From DASTSN01 sp035549175 (lineage in GTDB: Bacteria > Bacteroidota > Bacteroidia > Chitinophagales > Chitinophagaceae): a stretch of 64,000 bases of DNA. A program made the position numbers and the translations under genes. Location: contig DASZRL010000099.1 in the NCBI GenBank assembly GCA_035549175.1, positions 20,115 to 84,114 on the forward strand. The letters are read 5' to 3'. The notes below the pieces were generated by a model, which saw only the letters and a list, made by a program, of their open reading frames with translations, was not told where the DNA came from and did not search any database. Position 1 is the first letter of the stretch; the number at the start of each line of letters is the position of its first letter. Below are positions 42,097-51,030 of the stretch, piece by piece.

Positions 42097-42127
42097 GAAA
42101 AGACCTCTCGGCCGGGAGAGGTCTTTT
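42097..42127. terminator. bidirectional terminator after aldolase
   Basis: AAAAGACCTCTC and GAGAGGTCTTTT form a 12-bp stem (42098-42127) with T tracts on both strands, between the leftward aldolase and lipoprotein genes. Confidence 0.85.
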
Positions 42128-42149
42128 ACGCAGTGAGGAACCGCTCAGG

Positions 42150-43217
42150 TCAGGCGTTGCGGTTAATACAGTTCAGGTCTTCAAAGGCCGTTTCCAGACG
42201 CTTGGAAAAACTTTCCTCGCCTTTGCGCAGCCAAACCCGGGGATCGTAATATTTCTTATTGGGCTTGTCTTCTCCTTCGGGGTTACCCAGTTGTCCCTGG
42301 AGGTAGGCCTGGTTTTTGGAATAATACTGCAGCACACCTTCCCAGAAAGACCACTGCAGATCGGTATCGATATTCATCTTGATGGCGCCATAGCTGATGG
42401 CTTCGCGGATCTGGTGCTGGGGAGAGCCGCTGCCGCCATGAAATACAAAATAGACCGGCTTAGGACCGGTTTTAAGTTCCCGCTCGATATAGACCTGGCT
42501 GTTTCGCAGAATCTCCGGACGGAGTTCCACGTTGCCGGGTTTGTACACGCCGTGTACGTTCCCAAAGGCGGCGGCCACGGTGAACATGGGGCCCACCTTG
42601 CTGAGCTCGGTATAGGCATAGGCTACGTGCTGGGGTTGGGTATACAGTTTTTCATTTTCCACGTCGCTATTGTCCACGCCGTCCTCTTCTCCTCCGGTCA
42701 CCCCGAGCTCGATTTCCAGACTCATGCCCAGGGGCTTCATGCGGCGGAAAAAGGCTACCGAGGTCTGGATATTTTCTTCGATCGGTTCTTCGCTCAGGTC
42801 CAGCATGTGGGAGCTGAAAAGCGGTTGCCCCTTTTCTTTGAAAAAGGCTTCACCGGCATCAAGTAGGCCACTGATCCAGGGCAGCCATTTTTTGGCGGCA
42901 TGGTCCGTATGCAGCACCACGGGAACACCGTAATACTTGGCGACATTATGGATATGCAGGGCCCCCGAAATACCTCCGCTGATATTGGCCTGCAGGTGAT
43001 CGTTGGGCATGCCCTTGCCGGCTATGAATTGCGCTCCGCCATTGGAGAACTGGATAATCACGGGGGAATTGACCTTGGCGGCAGTTTCCAGGGTCGCGTT
43101 GATGGTATTGGTGCCGATGGTATTTATCGCTGGCAAGGCGAACTGGTTTTCCTTGGCATCCTGGTAAAGGGCATGCAGCTCTTCGCCAAATAATACCCCG
43201 GCCTTATACTTTTTCAT
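42150..43217 (-). CDS. fbaA: class II fructose-bisphosphate aldolase
   Basis: 355 residues, zinc-dependent aldolase of glycolysis and gluconeogenesis. Visible: HTDHAAKK (zinc His and active Asp), GVTGGEEDGVD, FGNVHGVY, FVFHGGSGSP and MNIDTDLQWSF for phosphate binding. The promoter box TATCTTTG at 43283-43290 is 62 bases from the start; a terminator follows at 42097-42127, so it is a single-gene unit. Confidence 0.95.
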   Translation of the reverse strand: MKKYKAGVLFGEELHALYQDAKENQFALPAINTIGTNTINATLETAAKVNSPVIIQFSNGGAQFIAGKGMPNDHLQANISGGISGALHIHNVAKYYGVPVVLHTDHAAKKWLPWISGLLDAGEAFFKEKGQPLFSSHMLDLSEEPIEENIQTSVAFFRRMKPLGMSLEIELGVTGGEEDGVDNSDVENEKLYTQPQHVAYAYTELSKVGPMFTVAAAFGNVHGVYKPGNVELRPEILRNSQVYIERELKTGPKPVYFVFHGGSGSPQHQIREAISYGAIKMNIDTDLQWSFWEGVLQYYSKNQAYLQGQLGNPEGEDKPNKKYYDPRVWLRKGEESFSKRLETAFEDLNCINRNA

Positions 43218-43282
43218 ATTGGTTACTCTTTCGGGTTTGTAATTAAAATGATTGATAATGTAATCCTGGCGCTACGGCGGCG

Positions 43283-43290
43283 CAAAGATA
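43283..43290 (-). promoter_or_regulatory. -7 promoter box of fbaA
   Basis: Minus strand TATCTTTG, a perfect TAnnTTTG match. Confidence 0.6.
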
Positions 43291-43352
43291 CCATCAATTT
43301 ACTTTCCTGTGAAACGCTTTTTATCTAACAGGTGTTCGTAACCATGGCGCGG

Positions 43353-44456
43353 TCAATCGTCAAACTTGCCCAGGTTCTTCTGGATCATTAACAGGTTTTG
43401 CCGCAGGGTTTGTTTCAGGTGGGTCTTTACCAACTGCCCCATGGACTGGCACTTGGTATAGGCCGTGGTCTGAAGGTGCTCATTCAGTTCTTCCTTCAGT
43501 TGGGCCAGTTTTTCAGGCAGGGCGATCCGGTCCCGGGACATGATATTCAGCAATTCCATGAGGCGGAACCGGGAAGAAACCACCCGGAAGGCCATCATGG
43601 TTTTTTCTTCCGTCTGGTACTGGGCGATGGACTCCCGGTTGAGGTGCCTGAGGGTGAGATCCACCAGCGGGTAATTCTCCTTGAAAAACTGGGGAAGGTA
43701 CAGGTTGCGCCGGCCTTCGAAGCTTTGCTGATCGAAATCGATGGCGCGGATCCGGTATTGGTAATCCTCGATATCGGGGGTCACATTTACGACAAAATTG
43801 TAGCTGCGCATGTCACCGAGCAGCTGGACAAAGCAGCGCTCATTGAACTTAACGAACTCCTTGGCCAGCCGGATCTTGTTGGTGGTTGGTTCATTCATCA
43901 TCTGCCGTATGAACAGGTCGCCGGGTATGCCGGGTATGTGCTCTTCCACCAGGGTTTCCTGGTGGGTCAGGAAGGTGATCCGGTTGGGAGAGAGCAGGTG
44001 TTCCAGTTCCAGTCCGTATATCCTTGAGGCATCTGCGATCTTTATATAATAATGATCGTAGTTGTCGTTGAATTTGTTTACAATACGAATACGGAACGGG
44101 TTGGAATTTGCAAAGATGCAGTAATCGATTCGGGCCACATCCAGGTGCTTGGCAAAGCGCAGGTCACCTTCCGTTTTGAGGATGGCGTAGGTATTCACGA
44201 GCCCCTCCCGTATGTGCTGCCATTCGCGCATGTCATAGAGGACCGTTTCCCATAAGGTATCTTTTCCGTGTTTGTCCTTTAGCGGTACCGTATACGTAAA
44301 ACGCAATAAGTCCCGGTAAGCTACCGGCAGCCGTACCTCGCGGCCGTGCTGTTTGAGATAGGCGCGTAAACCCTGGTTAACCGGGAACAACGGCTTCTTC
44401 CGGGAAGGCTTGTTCGGGTGCAGTTCAGGCGGGCGGCCGGCGTCATCCAGGTTCAT
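43353..44456 (-). CDS. unannotated protein with kinase-like motifs
   Basis: 367 residues, no recognised family. Order of segments resembles a protein-kinase-like phosphotransferase: YYIKIAD (possible Lys139 of the beta-3 strand), ETLVEEHIPGIPGD (hinge-like), LGDMRSYNFVV (213-223, like the HGDLHxxN catalytic loop) and RAIDFDQQ (like the DFG/DFD metal motif). No signal or membrane segment, so it acts in the cytoplasm. It is 49 bases upstream of the BtuF-like gene's end and is not obviously in an operon. The kinase idea is an inference from motif order. Confidence 0.55.
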   Translation of the reverse strand: MNLDDAGRPPELHPNKPSRKKPLFPVNQGLRAYLKQHGREVRLPVAYRDLLRFTYTVPLKDKHGKDTLWETVLYDMREWQHIREGLVNTYAILKTEGDLRFAKHLDVARIDYCIFANSNPFRIRIVNKFNDNYDHYYIKIADASRIYGLELEHLLSPNRITFLTHQETLVEEHIPGIPGDLFIRQMMNEPTTNKIRLAKEFVKFNERCFVQLLGDMRSYNFVVNVTPDIEDYQYRIRAIDFDQQSFEGRRNLYLPQFFKENYPLVDLTLRHLNRESIAQYQTEEKTMMAFRVVSSRFRLMELLNIMSRDRIALPEKLAQLKEELNEHLQTTAYTKCQSMGQLVKTHLKQTLRQNLLMIQKNLGKFDD

Positions 44457-44505
44457 ACAGGGGAATTCAGGTTACAAAGTATTAAGAAGGAGGCTGTCTG
44501 CAAAA

Positions 44506-45297
44506 TCAGGAGCCCGTCCAGGCGGTTCGCAACCTGCGGAAGTAGGCCGGTGATTCCATTAGCCGGCTGCCATACCAGCTGAAGCGGGTTCCGTCCACCA
44601 GAAGCACCCGGGATCCGGCAAGACGGGATTGCAGGTCAGCCTGGTGAGACGCCTTAAAGGGAAAGGGTTCTGAGGAGAGCAGCACCAGGTCCGGCCTTCG
44701 GTCCCGGATCTCTTCCCAGGTAACGATGGGGTACCGGAGGCGGTCCCTGAATATATTCTCCAGCCCTGCTACCTCCATCATGGCATGGATAAAGGAGTCC
44801 GAGCCCACGGTCATATACGGGGACTGCCAGATCAGGTAGCAGGCCCGGGGCGGGCGGGCCACCGGTTCCAGGGTATTGAAATGTTGCTGAATCTCCCCGG
44901 CCAGCTGCCTGGCGGCTGGTTCCCGCCCGACTAACCGGCCTACACGTAAGATCATATCCAGAGCATCGGCCAGCGTGGCGATGTCGCTGACCCAGACCGG
45001 GTAATACCGGGCGAGTTCCTCTACCTGATCCCGTTCATTTTCCTCCCGGTTGGCCAGAATCAGGTCGGGGGCAAGGCTATGGATCCTGGCGAGGTTGGCC
45101 TGTTTGGTACCGCCGACACGGGCCTTTTTTTGAAACCAGCGTTCAGGATGAATGCAAAAGCGGGTAATACCCACCACTTCCTCCTCCAGGCCCAGGCTGG
45201 CAAGCAGTTCCGTTTGGGAAGGAACCAGGGAGATGATACGCGAAGGGTGACTGCCGGGCGACAAGGTTCTTCCGGTCTGGTCCGTGCAAGATGGCAT
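44506..45297 (-). CDS. BtuF-like helical-backbone metal receptor protein
   Basis: 263 residues: RIISLVPSQTELLASLGLEE, VGITRFCIHP, a long backbone helix and DLVLLSSEPFPFK, the pattern of periplasmic vitamin B12 or iron-siderophore binding proteins (TroA-like). No signal peptide precedes the domain from the ATG at 45297 (MPSCTDQTG); an upstream frame to 45423 also has none. Either the protein is cytoplasmic or the start is misjudged. No BtuC/D-like genes are next to it. The 680 bases upstream hold no gene. Confidence 0.7.
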   Translation of the reverse strand: MPSCTDQTGRTLSPGSHPSRIISLVPSQTELLASLGLEEEVVGITRFCIHPERWFQKKARVGGTKQANLARIHSLAPDLILANREENERDQVEELARYYPVWVSDIATLADALDMILRVGRLVGREPAARQLAGEIQQHFNTLEPVARPPRACYLIWQSPYMTVGSDSFIHAMMEVAGLENIFRDRLRYPIVTWEEIRDRRPDLVLLSSEPFPFKASHQADLQSRLAGSRVLLVDGTRFSWYGSRLMESPAYFRRLRTAWTGS

Positions 45298-45976
45298 GCG
45301 TCCGATTTGGTGCAAGTTACTAAAGGAAAGCTGGAAGGATAAAGGGGGAAAGGGGAAGGAAAGATTCACCGCTGCCTCCTGCCGAACCAGGTCATGTTTC
45401 GGCAGGAGGGTATCGGATAACAACTCATTTCATCGGATTTGGACGGCGGTGATCGGATAGGTTTACTGGTCAAGGCCGCAGCAAGGTGCGTCTTCCAAGG
45501 TTAACAGGAATTTTACAGGATAGTTGGATGTGTTTTCAGGGGATACCGGACTAAAACGGGTCTTACGGTTAGGATTTGGAGTGGCTTTTCATGGTGTAGC
45601 CGGCGTTTCAGAGGGATTGGACTGGACGGGTTTCAGGATATTGGAAAAAAATAGAAGTTGACTGATATCGGATTTTGTTCTTGGTTTTTCTCAGGATTGG
45701 ATTGGTGAAATTCGGTTTTTCTAGTGTTAGCATGGATTGATTGTATCAATCAACTTCTGGCACAAAAATACCTGCTGACAGGTTACCGGGGAAGCGCAGT
45801 TTTGACCATTTTTCCAGCATCAGGAATTACCAAAACCATCGTAAAGGATCCAATGAATACGTCGAAATTCAACGTCCGGAAAATTCGTAAAAATACGAAG
45901 CGGTTTTTCTGCCTGACCCGGCCGGGAAGAAAGGGAAGGTACAGCCCGGTGATGCCGGAAGGCAGGGCAGGAAGAC
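45298..45976. other. long intergenic region with one palindrome
   Basis: No convincing open frame, tRNA or repeat. It is between two leftward genes, and contains TTGATTG, three bases, CAATCAA (45737-45753), a perfect 7-bp inverted repeat. A short open frame at 45724-46014 on the plus strand overlaps the CBS gene and lacks coding character. Confidence 0.45.
45737..45753. promoter_or_regulatory. operator-like palindrome
   Basis: TTGATTG, TAT, CAATCAA: perfect 7-bp arms, AT-rich. No promoter is apparent beside it, so the role is open. Confidence 0.3.
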
Positions 45977-47335
45977 CTATTTGGCCAGGGCCTGCAGGAT
46001 GTCGTATTTGGTGACGATATGGATGCTTCCAGCCTCATCCCGGCCCAGAACCGCTCCGTTTTCCCGGTTGATCAGGTGGCCGAGCCGCTCCACGGGCGTT
46101 TCAAAGTCCACCACGGGGAATCCCGGTTCCATCACTTCAGCCACGGTAGCGTCCCGGATGCCCGGGTTGTCAAAGAGTTTCTGAAATAGCCCCCCTTCGC
46201 TGATGGCTCCGACCGGCGTATTATTGGAAACCACGGGAATGTGTTCGATGCCATACTTTTTCATCAGTTCCACGGCCTCGGCCACGGTATTATGGCTATC
46301 CACGGTGAGCAACCGTTTGGCACCGCGTGCCCGGACGAGATCCCCGAAGGTCTGCACTTCCAGAAACCCCCGTTCCATCATCCATTGGTCGTTATATATC
46401 TTGGCCACATAGCGGCTGCCATGGTCATGTAGGATGCAGACCACCAGGTCCCCCTCCTTCAGGTATTGCCTGAGCTGCATCAGGCCCTGCAGGCAGCTGC
46501 CGGCACTATACCCGCAGAAGAGACCTTCTTCCTTGGCCAGACGGCGGGCCATCAGGGCGCCATCCTTATCCGTCACCTGCTCAAAATGGTCAATGAAACG
46601 CATGTCATAATTCTGGGGGACAAAATCCTCCCCGAATCCCTCACTGATGTAGGGATGAACTTCTTTGGGGTCTATTTCACCGGTCTGGTAGTACTTAGTG
46701 AGTAAGGATCCATACACGTCGATAGCCCAGACCTGGATGGCCGGATTTTTTTCCTTTAGAAACATGGCCGTGCCGGTGATGGTCCCGCCGGTGCCGGCTG
46801 TGCAGACCAGGTGAGTGATTTTGCCATCGGTCTGGCGCCAGATCTCGGGCCCTGTCGTCTCGTAATGGGCCTGCCGGTTGGCCAGGTTGTCGTACTGGTT
46901 GCAGAAAAAGGAATTAGGTATTTCCTGGGCCAGCCGGCGGGCCACTGAATAGTAACTGCGGGGATCCTGGGGCTCCACGTTGGTCGGGCATACAATCACT
47001 TCCGCACCCACGGCTTTGAGTATATCCACCTTTTCCTTGGATTGCTTGTCCGTGGTGGTGAAGATGCAGCGGTACCCCTTCACGCAGGCGGCCAGGGCCA
47101 GGCCCATGCCGGTGTTCCCGCTGGTGCACTCGATGATGGTACCTCCCGGTTTGAGGTGGCCCTCCTGCTCGGCGACCTGGATCATTTTCAGTGCCATGCG
47201 GTCCTTGATGGAATTACCCGGGTTGAAATAATCCACCTTCGCAGCCACCAGGCAGGGAAAGTCGCGGGTAATCTTATTGAGCCGGATCAGGGGTGTGTTA
47301 CCGATCGTCTCCAGGATGTTGTTTTTTATGTCCAT
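45977..47335 (-). CDS. cystathionine beta-synthase-type PLP enzyme with CBS domains
   Basis: 452 residues. N-terminal fold II PLP domain: ETIGNTPLIRLNK, PLP Lys44 (NPGNSIKDRMA), TSGNTGMGLA for phosphate/PLP binding and GTGGTITG. C-terminal pair of CBS domains (TVAEAVELMKKYGIEHIPVV, VAEVMEPGFPVVD). This is the layout of eukaryote-like cystathionine beta-synthases, which join homocysteine and serine. A cysteine synthase is the alternative. Start 47335 set by the TATTTTTG promoter box 47354-47361. Confidence 0.9.
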   Translation of the reverse strand: MDIKNNILETIGNTPLIRLNKITRDFPCLVAAKVDYFNPGNSIKDRMALKMIQVAEQEGHLKPGGTIIECTSGNTGMGLALAACVKGYRCIFTTTDKQSKEKVDILKAVGAEVIVCPTNVEPQDPRSYYSVARRLAQEIPNSFFCNQYDNLANRQAHYETTGPEIWRQTDGKITHLVCTAGTGGTITGTAMFLKEKNPAIQVWAIDVYGSLLTKYYQTGEIDPKEVHPYISEGFGEDFVPQNYDMRFIDHFEQVTDKDGALMARRLAKEEGLFCGYSAGSCLQGLMQLRQYLKEGDLVVCILHDHGSRYVAKIYNDQWMMERGFLEVQTFGDLVRARGAKRLLTVDSHNTVAEAVELMKKYGIEHIPVVSNNTPVGAISEGGLFQKLFDNPGIRDATVAEVMEPGFPVVDFETPVERLGHLINRENGAVLGRDEAGSIHIVTKYDILQALAK

Positions 47336-47353
47336 ACAAGGGCTTTGTTCAGG

Positions 47354-47361
47354 CAAAAATA
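47354..47361 (-). promoter_or_regulatory. -7 promoter box of the CBS-type gene
   Basis: Minus strand TATTTTTG, a perfect match, with about 15 bases of leader. It lies downstream of the ATG at 47389, so that start is excluded. Confidence 0.6.
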
Positions 47362-47387
47362 CATTTTTGATCGGGCCGGGCCGCGGC

Positions 47388-47419
47388 AAAGAAAAGCCCC
47401 CGCTGAAAACAACGGGGGC
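47388..47419 (-). terminator. terminator of the sigma/anti-sigma operon
   Basis: Minus strand GCCCCCG (47419-47413), a loop, CGGGGGC (47402-47396), then TTTTCTTT (47395-47388). Confidence 0.85.
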
Positions 47420-47481
47420 GTACCGGACCTGATGATAGGTTGATCATCAAGCATTGTGTCCAGCAGGCAGCTTCCGGGAGC

Positions 47482-47991
47482 TTACTGCTTATGGAGTTCT
47501 TTTCGCCGGCTGGCAAGGTAGCGGTCCAGCAGCATCAGCCCCAGTACGGCGTTCACCATCATAAATACGTTAACGTAGGTGTTGTTGAAGAATTTACTGA
47601 AATCGATACGGCTCCAATCCAGGTATTGGCTGGTACCGGAGGATGTGGCCGACCAGTCCACCTGGCTGAATCCGTAGACCAGGAACCCGACGATCAGGGT
47701 AATGAAAAACAGGCCAATACCCCAGATGATTTTTTTATTGATATAGGATTTGGTCGCCGGGGCAATCTGGTATTTGGCGATTTCCTCCATGACGTTTTTG
47801 GTAAAGCGGAGGGATGGTTCCTGCAATTCTGTGGCATGGACCAGGTCATGGAGCTCCAGCAGTTCCCGGTATTTGGCTTTCCAGTCCATGTCGCTCTCGA
47901 TCAGTTGGCTGACCAGGGACCTTTCCCCGGCGGGGATCCTTCCGTCAATATAATCCCACAAACGTTCTTCCATCTCGTAATGCTTGTCCAT
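47482..47991 (-). CDS. membrane protein, probable anti-sigma factor
   Basis: 169 residues. An N-terminal helical cytoplasmic part (MEERLWDYIDGRIPAGERS) resembling the small zinc-less anti-sigma domain, then two membrane segments (IIWGIGLFFITLIVGFLVYG about 90-110 and VFMMVNAVLGLMLLDRYL about 140-157). It follows the ECF sigma gene at an 11-base distance. Position and layout point to sigma inhibition at the membrane; the usual HxxxCxxC zinc motif is absent. Confidence 0.75.
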   Translation of the reverse strand: MDKHYEMEERLWDYIDGRIPAGERSLVSQLIESDMDWKAKYRELLELHDLVHATELQEPSLRFTKNVMEEIAKYQIAPATKSYINKKIIWGIGLFFITLIVGFLVYGFSQVDWSATSSGTSQYLDWSRIDFSKFFNNTYVNVFMMVNAVLGLMLLDRYLASRRKELHKQ

Positions 47992-48002
47992 GGTAAGGTT
48001 TT

Positions 48003-48587
48003 TTAATTTTGTAAATCTTTCACTTCCTGGGAAAAATGGGTTTCCATTTTCTCCCGCAGGCGTTGCCTGGCCCGGTGAAGGCGTACCTTGACCGTGTTGG
48101 TCTCCAGCCCCAGGATGGTCCCGATTTCTTCCAGACTTTGTTCGGCCTTGTAGAAAAGCGTCAGGATTTCCGCATCATCCGTATTCAGCAGCCCGATAGC
48201 CTGATTGACCAGGTTTACGCGGGACTTCTGTTCCACCTGGTTGGCGCGGAAACCGGAGTCCTGGCTGTCTGCCCGGTCAAAGACACGCTCGTCGTCCAGG
48301 GAGTGTACTTCCAGCTTCCTTTTGCGAAGAAAAGTAATGCAGGTCGTGTTGACGATGGTGTACAGCCAGGTACTGAATTTGGCCGCTCCCCGGAAGTCAG
48401 CCAGGGACCGGTACGCCTTCACAAAAATATCCTGGGCCAGTTCTTCGGCATCCTCCCGGCTGTGGGTAAACCGCATGACCAGGGTAAACACATAGTTCTG
48501 ATAACGGGTAACCAGACCCGCATAAGCCTGGTGGTCACCCTGCAAAACCCTGTTGATGATTTCGATATCGGTAGGTCCGGTCGACAT
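48003..48587 (-). CDS. ECF-type RNA polymerase sigma factor
   Basis: 194 residues: region 2 (YAGLVTRYQNYVFTLVMRFT, EDAEELAQDIFVKAYRSL, FRGAAKFSTWLYTIVNTTCI) and region 4 (LEEIGTILGLETNTVKVRLH, RARQRLREKM). It directs RNA polymerase to a special promoter set and is probably kept in check by the next gene's product. Common envelope-stress-type pair. Confidence 0.93.
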   Translation of the reverse strand: MSTGPTDIEIINRVLQGDHQAYAGLVTRYQNYVFTLVMRFTHSREDAEELAQDIFVKAYRSLADFRGAAKFSTWLYTIVNTTCITFLRKRKLEVHSLDDERVFDRADSQDSGFRANQVEQKSRVNLVNQAIGLLNTDDAEILTLFYKAEQSLEEIGTILGLETNTVKVRLHRARQRLREKMETHFSQEVKDLQN

Positions 48588-48883
48588 ACTGCTGTATAAG
48601 ACTAGCCCGGAAAGGTTAAGGTTACAGGCAAAGATCGTGGATTTTGCCGCCGGGTTATCAGGATGCCCATGCCAGGAGAGGGGGTCCCCGGAGAAGGTAC
48701 CCGGGGCCGGCAGGGCAGGGGTGGAAATTTCCCGGCAGGCTGTAACCTGGCAGGCCGGGCAGCAGTCCTAGTGGATGTACAACGTTTTGAAAAAAGTTCC
48801 TGGAGGCGGTAACCTGGCTGAAAACCGGGTAGTCAAAGGGGACACATACGAACCAGATTCTTCAACCAATAAACAATTTTTTT

Positions 48884-49240
48884 ATGGTAGGCGCAGAAAT
48901 GTTAATTCCGATCTTAGTTCCCCTGGGGGCTTTTGCCATGATATTCGGTATTGTGTACCTCAAGAGCCGGGAAAACATGGCCATGATTGAGAAAGGATTG
49001 AATCCCAAAGAATTCGCTAACCGACCGGCCCCGTACAGGAACCTGAAAAACGGGCTCCTTTTCCTGGGCGCCGGGCTGGGTCTGCTGGCAGCTTTCCTGC
49101 TGGATTCCTTTGTTTTGCCTTATAGTGTAGAACCTGCCGGCATCTATTTTGCCCTGATTGCCATTGGCGGTGGTACGGGCCTCATTTATTCCTACCGGAT
49201 AGAGAAGCGGGAGTTGTTGGATAAAGGCAACCAGTCTTAA
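48884..49240 (+). CDS. small DUF6249-like membrane protein
   Basis: 118 residues with three membrane segments: IPILVPLGAFAMIFGIVYLK, GLLFLGAGLGLLAAFLLDSF and IYFALIAIGGGTGLIYSYRI, separated by the conserved motif MAMIEKGLNP. It resembles DUF6249 proteins, frequent in Bacteroidota beside ECF sigma operons. It is divergent from the sigma gene and may be linked with it. Confidence 0.75.
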   Translation: MVGAEMLIPILVPLGAFAMIFGIVYLKSRENMAMIEKGLNPKEFANRPAPYRNLKNGLLFLGAGLGLLAAFLLDSFVLPYSVEPAGIYFALIAIGGGTGLIYSYRIEKRELLDKGNQS

Positions 49241-49265
49241 GGCAGAATTGCCCAAACATTACGTA

Positions 49266-49307
49266 AACTAAGCGAGGCACCCTGGGGATGCCTCGCTTAG
49301 TTATTTT
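49266..49307 (+). terminator. strong terminator after the DUF6249-like gene
   Basis: A 14-bp perfect stem (49266-49279 with 49289-49302) followed by TTATTTT. It also sits downstream of the leftward S41 protease gene. Confidence 0.85.
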
Positions 49308-49342
49308 GGGGTACTGGCTGGTCATCCCGTCGTTTAGGGACC

Positions 49343-50932
49343 TTACTTGGCCAGGGTTTCCAGGGCCTTCCTGACTACCGGGTCATCCTGGTTCAGGACC
49401 TCGTAAAAACCTTCCGTGCGCCAGATAAACCGGGCCAGGTAGGCTTTCAGCCTGCGCTGGATGTCTGCCCTGTCCGCCTCGGGAATGCCAGCGAGGTTTA
49501 CCGTATCCTTGCGGGCAAAGCTGACCAGCTGGTTCCAGGCATCGTCCGGGGCAAAATGCTGGGCAAAATCCGACGGGGAGGTATACGTGCGAAATGCTTG
49601 AAGGTGGCCGATAAAATAATTGTACACAAAATTGTTGAAGCTGCCATCCAGGTATAACCGGGTGACGCTGCGCCGGATGGTATTGGTGTCAATGGGTACG
49701 AAAATGTCCGGCATGATACCACCCCCGCCGTATACAGTCCTTTTCTGGATCAGGGTTTTATAGGCCGGGCCGGTTTCAATCTTGTTGGAATCGGCCGACA
49801 CCATCTCCCCGGTTTCATACCGGTGCCATATTTCGTCCATGTACACCTTTTTGCCGTGGTCATACGGGCGCTGGATACTTCGGCCGATTGGGGTATAATA
49901 CCTGGCGACCGTCAGCCGGATGGCAGAACCGTCACTGAGGGAATATTGTTTCTGTACCAGGCCCTTGCCAAAGGTCCGCCGGCCGATTATGGTTGCCCGG
50001 TCCCAATCCTGGAGGGCCCCGGTGAGCACTTCACTGGCACTGGCGGTGAGTTCATCCACCAGCACCACCAGTTTACCCTGCTCGAACAGACCGTCCCTCC
50101 GCGCGCGGAACTCTTCCTTGGGACTATTCTTCCCCTGGGTATAGACGATCAGCTTATTTTCATCCAGGAACTCGTCGGCTATATTAACCGCCTCTCCCAT
50201 AAAGCCTCCTCCATTGCCCCGCAGGTCCAGGACCAGTTCCTTCATGCCCTGTTTCTGCAGCCGCTCCAGGTTTTCCATGAAGTCGCGGTAGGTGTTCTCG
50301 GAAAATTTGTTCAGACGGATATACCCGGTCTGCGGATTGAGCAGGTAGGCTGCATCGACGCTGGAAACCGGGATGGTTCCCCGGATTACGGGGACCGTTA
50401 CCTGTTTGCCTTCGCGCAGCAGGGTCAGCAGGACCCTGGAACCATCCTCCCCGCGGATCAGGTTCTTCACTTCCTCGCTGCTGATACCCGGCCGGGTTAT
50501 GGAGGAGTCATTAACCCTGAGCAGCTTATCACCCACCTGCAAACCCGCTTTCTCGCTGGGTCCTCCCGGGATCACATACAGGATGTTTACCGTATCACTG
50601 AAAATATTGAATTCCACCCCGATCCCTTCGAACTTACCCATGATGTCGTCGTTGACATCCTGAAGTGTCGAGGCCGGAATGTAGACGGAATGCGGATCAA
50701 GCCCGTTCATCAGGTCCTGGATGGCCTGCTGCTGAAGGGTATCGACCCCTAAGGAATCCACGTATTTCTGACGAATCAGATCCAGGGCTTCCTGCAGGGA
50801 GCTGCGATGTTCCGTTTTGAAAAATCCGTTCCCCCCGGATTGACTGTTCATTTGGTACCCGAAAAACATGCCTCCCACCATCACCACGGAAAAGAGCAAG
50901 GGAAGCCAGACCTGTAATTTTTTATTACGCAT
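49343..50932 (-). CDS. C-terminal processing protease, S41 family
   Basis: 529 residues. Membrane anchor or signal (LPLLFSVVMVGGMFFGY), a PDZ domain (IPGGPSEKAGLQVGDKLLRV), and the S41 catalytic core: Ser298 (TASASEVLTG), Asp309 (QDWDRA) and Lys323 (FGKGLVQ), spaced exactly as in E. coli Tsp. It degrades or trims proteins in the envelope. The start at 50932 follows from the anchor; the upstream part from 51004 has no such character. Confidence 0.92.
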   Translation of the reverse strand: MRNKKLQVWLPLLFSVVMVGGMFFGYQMNSQSGGNGFFKTEHRSSLQEALDLIRQKYVDSLGVDTLQQQAIQDLMNGLDPHSVYIPASTLQDVNDDIMGKFEGIGVEFNIFSDTVNILYVIPGGPSEKAGLQVGDKLLRVNDSSITRPGISSEEVKNLIRGEDGSRVLLTLLREGKQVTVPVIRGTIPVSSVDAAYLLNPQTGYIRLNKFSENTYRDFMENLERLQKQGMKELVLDLRGNGGGFMGEAVNIADEFLDENKLIVYTQGKNSPKEEFRARRDGLFEQGKLVVLVDELTASASEVLTGALQDWDRATIIGRRTFGKGLVQKQYSLSDGSAIRLTVARYYTPIGRSIQRPYDHGKKVYMDEIWHRYETGEMVSADSNKIETGPAYKTLIQKRTVYGGGGIMPDIFVPIDTNTIRRSVTRLYLDGSFNNFVYNYFIGHLQAFRTYTSPSDFAQHFAPDDAWNQLVSFARKDTVNLAGIPEADRADIQRRLKAYLARFIWRTEGFYEVLNQDDPVVRKALETLAK

Positions 50933-51030
50933 GGGCTGCTGTTTCTTTGTAATTTGATTGCAAAATACTCGATTTGGACATACCTCCCGGCAGGTCTGGG
51001 ACAAACTGAGAGACTTTTAACGAACTGATT

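Noticed and set aside
41826..42866. 346-residue plus-strand frame
   Set aside because: Antisense to the small lipoprotein and to fbaA; both have clear motifs.
45724..46014. 96-residue plus-strand frame
   Set aside because: Runs into the opposite CBS-type gene and ends in a low-complexity Gly/Arg/Pro tail typical of shadow frames.
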